From Pseudopyrenochaeta lycopersici (lineage: Eukaryota; Ascomycota; Dothideomycetes; Pleosporales; Pseudopyrenochaetaceae): 64,000 bases of DNA. The notes beneath the pieces are model-generated. The model had not been told where the DNA came from. It did not search any database and saw only the letters and a program-made list of their open reading frames with translations. Position 1 is the stretch's first letter; each line of letters starts with the position of its first letter. Positions 21,499-33,007 of the stretch are shown piece after piece. The stretch covers positions 496,001 through 560,000 of the forward strand of contig NHZP01000029.1 of NCBI GenBank assembly GCA_003313425.1, written 5' to 3'. The position numbers were made by a program, and so were the translations under genes.

Positions 21499-23616
21499 AT
21501 GTCTGCGCCTACAGCATCCGATCCAATAAACCCTAGTGGTAGGTGAGCTTGAAGCGTCCGGAGGTGCCAGTAAACTCCGCATAGATCGTTCAGACCCAGT
21601 GGGGGATTGATCGAACATCATGGCTGACGTACAATCACAGGAGCGACTACGAAATCGAAAAAGAAGAAGAATAAGAAGAAAGGTGGCGGTGCGAACAAGG
21701 CGGAAGATGGGGAGCATGTGAATGGAATCCACGCAAAGCAGGAAGCAGAGGATCCCGACGAAGAGGCAGAGGACGATGACGAGCAGACTGTACGACATGA
21801 ATTCAGGTCTTTCAAGTGATCACGGGAGACTAACAATATTCAACGTAGAAGCCTGCCGCACAATCGACCGATCCGGAAGCCGACGATGTTGACGACGAAG
21901 AACGGCCGCTCTCTCCCACAACCTTGCAAACAAATGGTACGCACCACCACAGCATAGCCTCCGCAGTCGCCCTGGGTCTATCACGCTCACGCTCACAACA
22001 AGGAATATCGGCTTCTCCACCACCAAGCTCGGATACAACCGCACGCCTCGATGTGATAGCCAAGGAGCGAGATGCGTTGCGACAGGAAGTCACTGAACTG
22101 AGGAAGAGCTTGGAGAGCATACAGAGCAAACATGAAGCTGCTGCTGCAGGCAATGCATCTGCACAACACGAGGAGGAAATTAGAAGTTTGAAGGAAGAGC
22201 TCGAAGAGGCCAATGAGGGCAAAGAGCACTTCGAGACGCAGTATAAGAACCTGCTGGGAAGGGTTAACACGATCAAGACGAGCTTGGGAGACCGCTTGAA
22301 GGCGGATGCAGTGGGTGCCCCTTTCTGACCTGTATTCTTGTCGATCAGTCCCCAGAGAGGAACCATCTTTCAACCCATGACACTGACAGATTACAGGCTA
22401 GAATCGAGGAGTACCAAACACAGGTCGCCGACCTCGAAGAACAGAATCGCGACCTGCAAGAGAATAATAACACATTAAAGACCGAGCTTACAAAGCTACG
22501 AGAAGAGAAGGCCGCTCAGGCCTCAGAAATCGAAAGTTTGCGTAGTAGATCAAATCTGACGCAGCAGAATTGGATTAAGGAGCGCGATGAACTTATCTCA
22601 CGGGAAGTATATGCAAGAGAGGAGTTCGAGAACGCGAAGCAGGCAATGCAAGACTGGGAGGTACTTGCCATGAATGAACGGTCGTTGCGTGAAAACCTAG
22701 CGGAAAAGGACATGGAACTGAGAGATCAGCTTGAGACTCTGAAAGAAGAATACGAAAAGGCGACAAGAGACCGAGATACTAACAGCCAAGCCGTGGAAGG
22801 TCTGCAGAAAGCCCTGCAGGAAGTGCAGACATGTAAGTTCTTCACAAAATTGACTCTGGAATCTCACGCACTAACCTTGTACAGTACGCAAATCAGAACT
22901 CAAGAAGTCCGTCGAGACCTACGAGTCACAGATCAATGACCTAAGAAAACAAGTGCAAGCCGCGGAAGAGGTGGCTAAATCTGCAAAAGCAACGGTCGAG
23001 TCCACGCAGAAAGAGCTTGAACGAGCATTGCCATTCGAGAAAGAAGTCAAAGAGAAAAACCTACTCATTGGCAAGTTACGGCATGAAGCTGTCACACTGA
23101 ACGAACATCTGACGAAGGCCCTGCGGATATTGAAGAAGGGACGACCGGAAGATAATGTGGACCGGCAGATTATCACTAATTACTTCCTTCACTTCCTGGC
23201 AATCGACCGCTCGGATCCTAAGAAGTTTGAAGCGCTTCAGCTCATTTCTGCCTTGTTAGGTTGGACCGATGGTACACCGCCCTTGATCCCGCTTCCATTC
23301 ACTGTCCATGCTAACTTCCTCCACAGAGCAACGCGAACAAGCCGGCCTTGCCCGCCCAGGCACAGCATCTACTGCCTCTGGTCTCCGACTTCCAATATCG
23401 CCTTTCAGACGTACTCCCTCAACGCCCTCGCTCAACAGCATCAGCGACCCTATGTTGATGGCGAGCAGTTCAAGCAACAAGGAGTCGTTGGCAGAACTCT
23501 GGCAAGACTTCCTCGAACGCGAGGCCGCGGAGGGTAAAGACGCGTCACGGAGAGGGAGCGGTGCGTCCCCGCCACCGAAGAATGGAAGTGGACTGGGCAT
23601 CAGCGAGCCGAAGTAG
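21499..23616 (+). CDS. RUD3: Golgi tether with GRAB domain (Rud3/GMAP-210 homologue)
   Basis: Six exons: 21499..21538, 21641..21789, 21849..22310, 22397..22832, 22885..23271 and 23327..23616, 587 aa. A lysine-rich N-terminus (KSKKKNKKKGG) and an acidic stretch precede about 370 residues of coiled coil. The diagnostic part is near residues 410-491: the GA-1-like segment FEKEVKEKNLLIGKLRHEAV, then the GRIP-related Arf-binding domain EDNVDRQIITNYFLHFLAI with ALQLISALLGW. In yeast, Rud3 is held on cis-Golgi membranes by Arf1 through this domain and tethers ER-derived vesicles. The tail is Ser/Pro-rich and includes ESLAELWQDFLEREA. All five introns use GT-AG and preserve frame. Confidence 0.92.
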
Positions 23617-24485
23617 GACGTGGTGCCAGCTGTAATTGTAAGATACCTACTGTTCCGCATGTGATGGAGAAGCATGGTTTCTGCACAGTACATCGATTGC
23701 GTTATTGATCACGACTCAGCGTCGAACATTAGTTGCATTGTTTGCGTAGGACATGTTAGATCTGTCCTCCTTTCCCTTCACTGCGCTTCTAGACGTATGC
23801 CAAATATGGCCACGTCTTTCTCTTTCCTTCTCTCGTTGCGTCCAGGCAATTGAATCCCTTTGCTTTGTGCCCCGGTACACATATATTCTCCAGTTCCACC
23901 GTCTCGGCCCTCCGTCTCCATAACCTCTGCTCATCCACTCGCCAGCAAACGTGTGATGCATTTGGATTTTCGTTCTCACTCGCCCAGAACGCTACTAGTC
24001 ATGGCCCCCTTTTTATCGATTCCCGAGTCATGTCCGATGACTCCTTTGACTCGGGCGATGCGTGCGTAGATTCAGCCAGCCATGGCTTGCTGGTCCGCCA
24101 CGACGTGCAAGGTACTCTGCCAGATCAGTGCGGGACGCGCTCTGGGGCGCTCTACGGAGAAGGCTTTGTTACTGCCAGCGCTCGTCGCCTTTCATGCAGC
24201 AATCCACACGAAACAAGGAATAGTTGGAGTCATGTCGTGGCCCACTTTGTTACTGACAGCCCCATGTCACATCCGCAAGTGGACTGATTCACGGAAACCT
24301 AAAAAGTAGCGTAGACAAATTGAACATTCACTTGGTATTGTACTGCCTGACAGCGAAGATATATGCGAAGAAGTAAATAGTTTATATACAAGAATGAGTC
24401 CGTTCACAAAGTTGAACTTCGACTTTGTAGCAGTGGAGATTTTGTCCACTGCCGTGCTGAAAATGCTACAGCATTGATGATCAGC
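23617..24485. other. Convergent intergenic region
   Basis: The stretch lies between the stops of RUD3 (plus) and the pectin lyase (minus). An open frame of 145 codons at 23850-24287 lacks domains and is probably chance. No repeat or RNA gene was recognised. Confidence 0.4.
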
Positions 24486-25736
24486 TTAGATCTTTCCGTA
24501 TCCAGCAGTGTTGACAACGTTCTTTGCGGATGCAGCAGTGCCAGCAGAGGCAACGTTCTTGCCGCTGAAACCAGACAGGATGCTGGTATCAGTGCCGGTC
24601 AGGGCGCCAGAGGAGCCATAGCTGTTCAGTTCGCAGTTGTGGCCAAGATACTGCTTGCACTGAGTGTTCGTCGACGCGGTCGCGCTGGCATAGACCTTTC
24701 CTTTAAGCCCAGACTGCATAGACAACTTGACGTTCTGGAAAACATTGCCCTCAGCAACAACCTTGGCACCAGAGTCAGCCTCGAGGGCGTGGTCAGTGTT
24801 GCTGTAGAAGTAGTTGTTGACGGCGTGGAGGAGAGTGTTGCCAGCAACCTTGGGCGAGCGGCCAGAGGTGTGGTGGATGTAGTTGCCCTTGAGAGTAACG
24901 AGGTCGCTGGAGCCGGTGAAGTACATTCCCCAGTAATGATGTCCATCACATGTGGCAGACCAGGCGGTGGCACCGTTGATTTCGCAGTTGGAGATTGTGA
25001 CGCGGCCGGAGGCGCTGTTGCCGAGGACGATATGTTGACGGGCAATCAAGTCAGTGGTAACGTGGTCAATCCAGATAAGATCGCCTAGGAAGTCATGAGT
25101 ATATGCATCATAGCAGTACGGAAGAGAAACAAGGGTACATACCGCCATTGACAGTGATAGCATCACCACCCCAAACATACTCTGGGTTGATGTCGGTAAA
25201 GCGCACATTCTGGATGATGATGTTCTTCGCATTTGACACAATGCGGATACCCTTGCCCTTAATAACACCCTTGGAGCCCTGACCAATCAAGCTCTTGTTG
25301 GAGCCAACTGTCATGCCCAAGACACCAGCCTTGTCGTACTTGATGTTGCTGACCTTCGCTGCATTAGGTTGGTAGTTGTCACACCATCCGTCCTTGTTGA
25401 TAGCAACCTGGCAAGCAGAGCCAGTGCCCCAGGGGGCGCAACCGGAAGAGGTAGCAGTGCCCTCGGTTCCAGTGAAGTCGAACGTCTTCGTGAGGACAAT
25501 CACGCGGGCCGAAGAGTCCTTGAGATAGTTGATGAGTTCCGTAGTGGTGGACGGGTAGACGGGAGTTGCGCTACCACCGCCAGTCACACCTACGCTCAGG
25601 TTAGGTTGGTTGTAATATGATACCGTATAGGTAACGTACCCTTTGCGAAACCCTCAGCAGCGCCTTTAACAGCATCAGCGGCGTTAACGCTGGAGGCAAA
25701 AGCCGCAACAACAGCGGCAAGAACGGAGTACTTCAT
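24486..25736 (-). CDS. Pectin lyase, polysaccharide lyase family 1, secreted
   Basis: Exons 25640..25736, 25143..25589 and 24486..25084 with introns of 50 and 58 bp, 380 aa. A signal peptide of 19 residues ([19 protein letters not shown]) is followed by the parallel beta-helix fold. PL1 marks are [33 protein letters not shown] and [10 protein letters not shown], which carries the catalytic arginine. Cys positions ([22 protein letters not shown]) follow the fungal pectin lyase pattern rather than the calcium-dependent pectate lyases, so eliminative cleavage of methyl-esterified homogalacturonan is inferred. It acts outside the cell in plant cell-wall breakdown. It is one of the clearest signs of a plant-associated lifestyle in this window. 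Confidence 0.93.
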
Positions 25737-26965
25737 ATTCAAAAGTTTCGAAGATCAAAGTTCAAAAGAATGGACAGCAAACCCAGTTTGCTTGAACGAA
25801 AGATAGTTGACGATGGAACGAAAGACTGAAAGAATGGCAAGACGAGGCTTGGAAACGAGAATATCCCGTGGCGTAGTTTCGATACTTGTAGTCAGGAGCC
25901 TTGGTCAGTGTTTGGTGCACACGCCATGGCGTTAAAGGCGGAACATTCTTTTCAGAAGAACCCTGTAGGTACCTAGGTACCTAATCTACGCTCATTACCG
26001 AAGCCGGGTTTTGCATAGTAGCCTTACGTCGTAGGCTCAGCGACAAAGCCACGGAGTCGGGTACCGCCATTTGGAGTAGATGGGCCGAGCTCAGGGAGGT
26101 ACACGCCACGGATTTTCGGCAGTAAATGACTAGAACTCAATTCATTAGTCTGGAATAGGGCTGTTATCAAACAGTATGGAGTCGGATTCTACTCATGCAA
26201 ATGGTATGGCGTCGGCTTTTCCGTGCCGTTGTTTCATGTCAACATGACAGGGCTGACACTAGCCCCACGAGGCTTTACCTACGGCAGGTTAGCTAGAAAC
26301 GTCTGTCAGGAGCTTATCTTACACAAGATTAGAGCAACGCGTCTCCCAAGCTGCGGTAAGCTTGGCTATCATTAAATTCAAATGTTGCGGGCGGTCTTGG
26401 CGCTGGAAGCCCGTTGATAACTGGAGCAGTTCGCAGTTTCATGGCGACCAAAAAGACAATTCGTGTGCCAAGGAAACATTCCTTGATTAAGTCGGTATTC
26501 ACTCAAAGTTTCGGGACTCAAGTTTAAAGCAGCTCGCACACATCCTGCACTGCTGAGAGAAAGCGATGTCTGCAAAAGTTGACGGGGCCATTCACAACTT
26601 GCTGCTGGACACACCCACATCACCATGTTCAAGGTAGAAAGCCACCCGTCGACAGCTACACCAAGATGTTTCAAGTCAATGGCTTGGTACTTGGTAAAGA
26701 TGGCTGCGCCGTGAAGAGTGAAAGATGAGGCCGAAACCTGTGCCGGGTCTAAGAGCAGCAGCGGCTAGCGCGACTGTCATTTCAGGTTAGTTCATATCCA
26801 CGTGGTTGTGCATACAGCTTTCCCACAACTTCAACGGCAGGCAAGATTCGTAAAAAGAGCAGGCTTATAATTCTCAGGACTCATCTCTTCGGTCAGTGAG
26901 TCTAGCTGCAACCCTCACTACAATCGTTTCGAATACAAGCTAGGCCAAGGGAAAGCCAATATTCT
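25737..26965. promoter_or_regulatory. Long divergent intergenic region (pectin lyase / SDY-repeat gene)
   Basis: 1.23 kb between two divergent starts. It holds an 18-bp perfect palindrome made of two AGGTACCT units at 25966-25983, and a minus-strand ORF of 98 codons (26378-26674) without a recognisable domain. Otherwise it looks like promoter sequence for two regulated genes. Confidence 0.45.
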
Positions 26966-28009
26966 ATGGCGGACCAACAATACTCCGATAATCGATATGA
27001 TCAGGGCTACAGCCGCAGTCGTGCATCCTTGTCGAGCTATGATCGACTGCATTCCGAGTACGACCAGTCCGCCTCCCACTCGTCAGACTACATCTCTCGG
27101 CCCAAATACGTTGATTCAGACTACATTTCCGAGGAAACACAGCCTCGTTATCACTCCAGCTTCACTTCCCATAACTACGGACCGCAGTCCTGCAGTTCAG
27201 ACTACATCGCTCGAGCAATAGATCGCAGGGACGACTACATCCCTCGGCGCTCTCATGAGGAGCCATCTTACTCCAGCACAGACTCCAGTTACAAAGCACA
27301 CCGCCAAGAATCCTCTATTTCGTCAGCCAGCTCGTTCTCGTCGCCAGCTAGCTATACTAGGTCACCACCAAACATCAAACCCCAGTATGATCGCTCGTAT
27401 GAAAAATCAGACTACCAACTCATCAAGGAAGGTGGCTGGGACCACAAGCATGACTTTATGCGCGGACACGGCCTAAAGACGTACAAGCAAGAGCACTACG
27501 AAGTGGCAAACGACATCCTGGACAAGTATCGGGAGGTTGATGCTCACAATGCATGCAAGTCAAAAAGCAGGCCGTATGCTGGAGATAGCTCCATTGGTAG
27601 TTCAGGACACATTTCCGACAATAAGGCCAAGGACAGGTACACGGGCGACTCTGATGTAGCTTCTCGTCGAAGCAGATCACCTTCTGACATTGTTTCGCGT
27701 GGCCCATCGAGTGTTGGCTCGGACATCTGCTCAATACCCTCTGGTCGCCAAGGTCATGCACGCGAGAGACGCCATTCTTCCCACTCAGATATTGTCTCAC
27801 GTGGCGCACAAAGTGGCAGCGACGACGGATTCAGTGATGAAGATGACATTTCGGCCAGCAGCGACTACATGCCTAGTACCAGAAGAGAGGGTGATGTGGC
27901 CTCGAGTGAAGAAGACAGTGATGCTGATTATGGTGATGACTACATGGATGATGGTGAAGCTGGGTATATTGAAGACGATGTTTACGATGACTACGATGAT
28001 GACTACTAG
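26966..28009 (+). CDS. Disordered protein with repeated SDY/SDI motifs and acidic tail
   Basis: Single exon, 347 aa, not assigned to any named family. The N-terminal half repeats a short motif built on S-D-Y-I (SSDYISRP, DSDYISEE, SSDYIARA, RDDYIPRR). The C-terminal half has S-D-I-V-S-R-G twice, plus related SDVAS, SDICS and SSDYMPS units. Between them, about residues 150-198, is a more ordered segment, GGWDHKHDFMRGHGL followed by a charged helix (YEVANDILDKYREVDA). This resembles a short helical module seen in uncharacterised fungal proteins. The last 45 residues are almost all Asp, Glu, Tyr and Gly. There is no signal peptide or membrane segment. Many Ser-Asp and Arg-x-Ser sites suggest phosphorylation, but this is inference only. 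Confidence 0.75.
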   Translation: MADQQYSDNRYDQGYSRSRASLSSYDRLHSEYDQSASHSSDYISRPKYVDSDYISEETQPRYHSSFTSHNYGPQSCSSDYIARAIDRRDDYIPRRSHEEPSYSSTDSSYKAHRQESSISSASSFSSPASYTRSPPNIKPQYDRSYEKSDYQLIKEGGWDHKHDFMRGHGLKTYKQEHYEVANDILDKYREVDAHNACKSKSRPYAGDSSIGSSGHISDNKAKDRYTGDSDVASRRSRSPSDIVSRGPSSVGSDICSIPSGRQGHARERRHSSHSDIVSRGAQSGSDDGFSDEDDISASSDYMPSTRREGDVASSEEDSDADYGDDYMDDGEAGYIEDDVYDDYDDDY

Positions 28010-28265
28010 TCCGCTTGCTTGATACTCAAGGAATCGGACGAAGTGCCTTTCTATAAGCCCAATAAGCGCACCCAGAATGAGAATGACTGGAGACCAGTGG
28101 CAGATGTTGCACTACATCTTGACAAGCGTACTGAAGACATGTTCTGTCTCCCAACTGGATTCTTAGCTCCCTACTATAAATATTTATTTGGCTGGCAGCG
28201 TCTGCCAAGTATCAATGTAGAATTTCCTTGACAAGCAGCCTCTCTTTCCAATAAATTGCATTCTC

Positions 28266-29959
28266 TTATAAGATGTATCGGAATCCCTTGTTATCAATCT
28301 CCGTGACATCGTGCATACCCGCTTCCACCGCCGCTTTCTCTTCCTCATCCGTCAAGTGTATCCCACTCGCTGACTCTCGGTCCCTCTTCTTGTTGACACT
28401 CCACATGTAGGCGAACAGAACAAGCACGGCTGTCAGCTTGATGCTGTAGCCGATGAGCATGCTACAAATATGATCAGCAAGTGGTCGTTGGAGGAATGCG
28501 AATACTCAGTATCACTTACGCAATATACGCAGACTTATACCCCGGCTTCTCACTATCCTTGAACGTCTGCGGCCCAATGATATTCCCAACGCAGTATCCC
28601 GTAAACAGCACCGCGCCTGTGAGCTGCTTCTTCGTGTATCCGGCGATATTGCTGCTTACAATCGTGAGACTCATGCTGAACCCCAGGCCCTGGAAATAGC
28701 ACATCCATAGCGCCACCAACCGTCCCCATTTATTTGACGCAGGCAGCCCGACCAGCAGCCCAGCGCCGATGATACAAATAAGGTTGGTGACCGTCATGGT
28801 AATGCACCGGCTGTTTGGCCAGTGCGTGCAGATGAAGCCGCCGGCGAGCAGGGAGAGGAATTGCACTGCGCCTCCGGGGATCTGCAGATACTGGGTGCCG
28901 AGGGTGTCGACGCCAAACGACTTTATAATGATGGAGCTGAAACTCGTCAAAGCCGAGTTTGGAATCTGAGCACCAACAGCCATGACGAATAGAATCCATG
29001 TCTTGGGGTCCTTGACGGTCTGCCATGCTTGGTACTTTTTGAAATGCTTGTTCTTGACTCCCTGTCTATTGCCTGCTACGCGCTCGACGGCGATGATGCG
29101 TTCGCGTTCTGTGAGGAATTTGGCCGTCGTGGGGAGGTCCGGGAGGAAGAGGAGTGTAACGATGCCCATGAGGGTGCTGGCAGACCCGAAGATTAGGAAG
29201 ACATACATCCACCGCGGCAGTCCTGTTGTGATATGACCAATGGCATATCCGATCAGGCCGCCAAACATGGTTGCAATGCCGTTAGTGCAGTAGTAGGTTT
29301 CCAGTCGAAGTGGTTGCTCGGCTGAAGTATACCACATACTCATGATCAGGACAAAACCTGGGTTGACTGTGGATTCCAAGAGGCCAAGCAGAAATCGGTT
29401 CGCTGCCGTACCGGCGAAATTGTGGCATGCAGGTGTAGTCATAAGAATGATACCCCAGCCTAAGCTCCTGTTAGTCAAAAAGTTGGCTTCTGACAGGATA
29501 TCCCTACCAACTGTGCAGCACCCTAGAAACTTTGCCATGGGAAGGCGTTGCAGAAAATATCCTGCCGGCCACTGTCCAACGAGGTATCCAAAGTAAAAGA
29601 TACTGCCTACACCCTCATCAGTCCCCTGTTAGTTCAGCTTTCACAGACTACACACCTAGCCACTGATACCCATTTTTCCCTAGCTTCGTCCCCTCGATGA
29701 AGCCAAACGCACTCGCATAATTGATCCCATTCTTATCCAAATACTGCAGCAAGTAGGTGAAGAACAGGATGGGAACAATCCTGAAATCAACCTTCCTCAA
29801 CGTCTGCTTCGCCTCTGCCGGGTCGAAGCCGAGGCCCTGGTTATTCTTATACGCTTCATAAGTGTCGTCGAACTGTGATGAGCCATCCGACGAAGCAGCA
29901 GGCGAGGGCCGAACGACCTGGATATCTTTCTCCAAGGAGGAAGACGTCGTGGTAGCCAT
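28266..29959 (-). CDS. MFS permease, Dal5/allantoate-type anion:cation symporter
   Basis: Exons 29656..29959, 29508..29606, 28520..29459 and 28266..28461, 512 aa. Introns are 49, 48 and 58 bp. A cytosolic N-terminal tail of about 60 residues leads into VDFRIVPILFFTYLLQYLDKNGINYA, the usual first membrane span of the ACS family (D-R-N/K marks). The central loop has LTERERIIAVERVAGNRQG, and the second half has twelve-span topology ending with a charged tail. Members carry allantoate, nicotinate, pantothenate, biotin or small peptides; the substrate cannot be inferred here. It is convergent with the SDY-repeat gene (256 bp between stops). Confidence 0.92.
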
Positions 29960-31074
29960 GACGGCAGTACCTCTCGCAACAAAACGCGGACGGCAAAATC
30001 AAACGAGGGCAAGCAAAGAAGGGGCAAAGAAAAACGGATAAGCAGGTAGACCACAACGACCAGTCTTCGACCAAAAACCCCCCCGTTTATATAACCCAAG
30101 CAGCAAGGATCCAATGATCTAACATCCCCCTCGGAGAATACCCTTACCAATCCACTCCATTTCTGGCACCAGAGAAAAAAATACCCCCCCATCTACCGAG
30201 TTCAGCAGCCAGCAATCCACAGCACAGCATCGCGCAAGCATAGCGCTCCTGCGGCGTCAACAACGGGCAACCGCGCCGGTTCCTTTAGCAAGGGAACAAG
30301 CACCAGCGGCGGTCCTTGGGTGCACAAGAGTGCAACCAAGAGGCTTGGGTAGGCGCCTTCCGGCAGCCATAAAGGCTTAGTGACGACATGGGGAGGCGGC
30401 GTTATTGGTGTTGGCGCACGTGGGTGGGGGGTGGGAAGGGTGGTTAGGATGGGTTTGTTTGAGCACGACATTGGTAGCTGGGTTGACGTGAGAGGGAAGG
30501 AAGACCAGGGTGGGGAGGGATCAGCGGGTGTATGCAAACGAAGATTGAAGAGTCGGCAATGCATGTGTATATACAATGGGGAAGGCCGTGTGTTGGAGTG
30601 GATTCTTGAGACGGCTCAATAAATATAGTAGACTTTATAGATTTGAGAAAAGGTTAGAGAACGATGATCGGAAACGATTAAGAGAGAGCAAAGGTTTAAC
30701 GTAATGTTATCTGATTGATTGGTGATTGCATATCATTATACAATTACTCTAGTGATTCTTCGCAGCAGCCGTGTCTTTCATATCTAGTGCTCGATGTCTA
30801 TATCTGAGCGGAGAAGGGTATTTCAAAACGCCTCTCCTGTGGTTTTATAACTCCGTACCAAATCGACTTTTTTGGAATCTAATGAAGCGTGAACGCTGAA
30901 ATGTGATAAATTGAGATACGCGATAATCCAGGATGCGGGGGAGGATGCACCTCTGATGTAGAGGCTGATGCTGATGAGTTGTGATGACCATGGAAGCCGC
31001 GCAGCACTTGCGGGCAGTCAAGTAGATAGAGAGTCGAGTGGGTAGAGCCTGGGCAAATGTCGGACGTGCAAATC
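29960..31074. promoter_or_regulatory. Intergenic region upstream of the Dal5-type permease
   Basis: 1.1 kb between the permease start and the Ups2-like stop, both on the minus strand. Pyrimidine/purine-biased stretches (runs of C near 30080 and 30185) and short ORFs only; no gene is supported. Confidence 0.4.
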
Positions 31075-31787
31075 TTATATCTTTGCTTCTCTGAGGATCT
31101 GGCTGTCTTGTTGTAACCGCAAAATCTCCCGTTGCTCCTGGAAGACTTGTCTCGCCCTTTGGAGGACCATCTCGAAGCCCTCTTTTCCACACTTTGCGTT
31201 TTGCTGGAAGCGCTCGACAGTGAACTGCTCGATGCTATTCTTGATCTTCTGCCAGCCGCCACACAGCGCCGTGATCTCGGCTCTCTGGGTAAACTGTGTT
31301 CTGGGGTTGGCCGACGAGGACGAGGCGGCGGGTTGGTATGTGCATGTTTCGCGGACATTAAGAAGGTCTGCCCAGGTCATGTTCATGGAGCAGAGGGTGA
31401 GTTTCTTGGCGACGGGGTCGACGTAGGAGGTTTCGTAAACCATGGACGTGTCAACGCCGCCGAGGATGGTGTTGACCCATTTTGGAGTACTTTGTTTGCA
31501 AGTGATAAGGCGCTCTGTTCGAAGCTATTGGTGACTATTAGCAGATGCCGCGGTATGGGTTTGAAATACGCGTTGTGGGGGTTGTTGACTGATGAAAGTG
31601 AAAGCCAGCGTCGGCATGTGAAAGAGTCACTCACAATTCCTGTTGCAGGGTCCACCGTCCGGCTCAGCGTGTCGACGGCGATGACATGCGGTGTTTTCTC
31701 GTTCCAAGGCCCATATTTGCGCCAATTGCTCGTCGAGACTTCCTCCCACGAGTAATCAAAGTGAACTGTTTGCTGAAAGTACTTCAT
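31075..31787 (-). CDS. UPS2: PRELI/MSF1-domain lipid transfer protein, Ups2-like
   Basis: Exons 31635..31787 and 31075..31524 with a 110-bp intron, 200 aa. The PRELI/MSF1 domain starts at residue 1 (MKYFQQTVHFDYSWEEVSTSNWRKY) and continues through VIAVDTLSRTVDPATGI and RTERLITCKQSTPKWV to FTVERFQQNAKCGKEGFE. The MKxFQ start, the ITCKQ-x-PKW element and the NMTW-x-DLLNVRETCTY strand are closer to yeast Ups2 than Ups1. Ups2 with Mdm35 carries phosphatidylserine across the mitochondrial intermembrane space for phosphatidylethanolamine synthesis. There is no presequence, consistent with Mdm35-dependent import. The long ORF upstream in the same frame is not coding, since the conserved start is the Met at 31787. 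Confidence 0.9.
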
Positions 31788-33007
31788 TGTGTGATCGTGT
31801 GCCGGTGGCCCGGTGTCGCTCCGAGACTTCGCTCTCCTTCTTATAAACGCGACGGAATATTTGGGGTTGGCGGTGTGGATGGATTTAGCGAGATGGGGTG
31901 TCGCTGGCGCGTGTGTAGGGATAAGAGGAATTGCGGTGAGTCGGAGAAGTGAAGGGAGGATTGCTTGTAGAAAATGTCGGTAAAGGCAAAAAGCAAGCGC
32001 GCAGTGGCCAGCTGAGGCTCGGTGCGCGATAAACCGCCGATCGGGGAAGTGCGGGACAGTCCCAACGCTTATCAATCCCCGGACAAGCCTTGCACTCTAC
32101 CAAAAGCGATGCCGCAAATTTTTGTAGAGGGCTCGATATTGCCCCAATAATGTACTTGATGAATGTAAGGGGCAGATTGGAGATGCGGAGTGCATATAAT
32201 ATGCTTTGAAGACCTGATAGCGACCCGAGAGCTTCTCAGCGACCCGAGAAACCTCCCCCTCTGATCTACCAATCTTCGCCACACGGACAAGCCACTGTCT
32301 TCACAGATAGCGTTTCCGCCAACGAGGTTCGAGGCGTTGACAGATCTTAGACGCAGGTCTTGTGCCCTCGCAGGAACCGTCGAGCGCTGTTTCGCCAGTC
32401 TTGCCCCGAATCTGCCCGTATGACGTCTTATACCCGCACAATCAGCATTCCCGTTGGTTCAACCGGGGAGCCTTGACGCAGGTGCGAAAGGCTGTTGTGG
32501 GGTTTTGTCGAGGCTTCTGTGGAGAGCGCTCTGGATCACGGTGTTGATTCTCGACCTAAGATCAGGGTTTGGGGGGTGTCGTGCGAGCCGACTTTTGACG
32601 TATGACGATGCTCGGTGTGAAGTCCGCGGCATGTATGGGGGCACCCAATGAAGCGTCTTGGGTCCGCGCCCGTGTGAAGAGCTTCAGCACTGTCTTTGCC
32701 ATTTAATTAAATCACACACACATGTTCGTCTGGCAGCCATCGCGTAAAGGAGCAGACGCTGATTAGCTGCTGACAAGCAAAAAGGAGAAGCAACCTCAAT
32801 CAAAGCACACGCTATCAAACAAAGACCATCGATAGATGGCCAAACCACGTAATTTCATCGTATTGTCTAACCATAGGTATTTATGATTGGTATCATCACT
32901 TTTGTATGATGCGCCAGAACGCCCGAACATGCATATGCGAAGTGTCAAAGTAGCCTTTGAAGCTTTGGCCCGTGAGTACTCAAAACCGTTATAGATGCCA
33001 ATTCTGT
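31788..33007. other. Intergenic, no gene seen
   Basis: 1.2 kb between the Ups2-like start and the Myg1 stop, both on the minus strand. Several overlapping short ORFs on both strands without domains; the part next to 31787 is the Ups2-like promoter. Confidence 0.4.

Noticed and set aside
25966..25983. Palindrome of two AGGTACCT units as a specific operator
   Set aside because: GTACCT-type repeats are common in fungal intergenic DNA, so a regulatory role is not supported by one copy.
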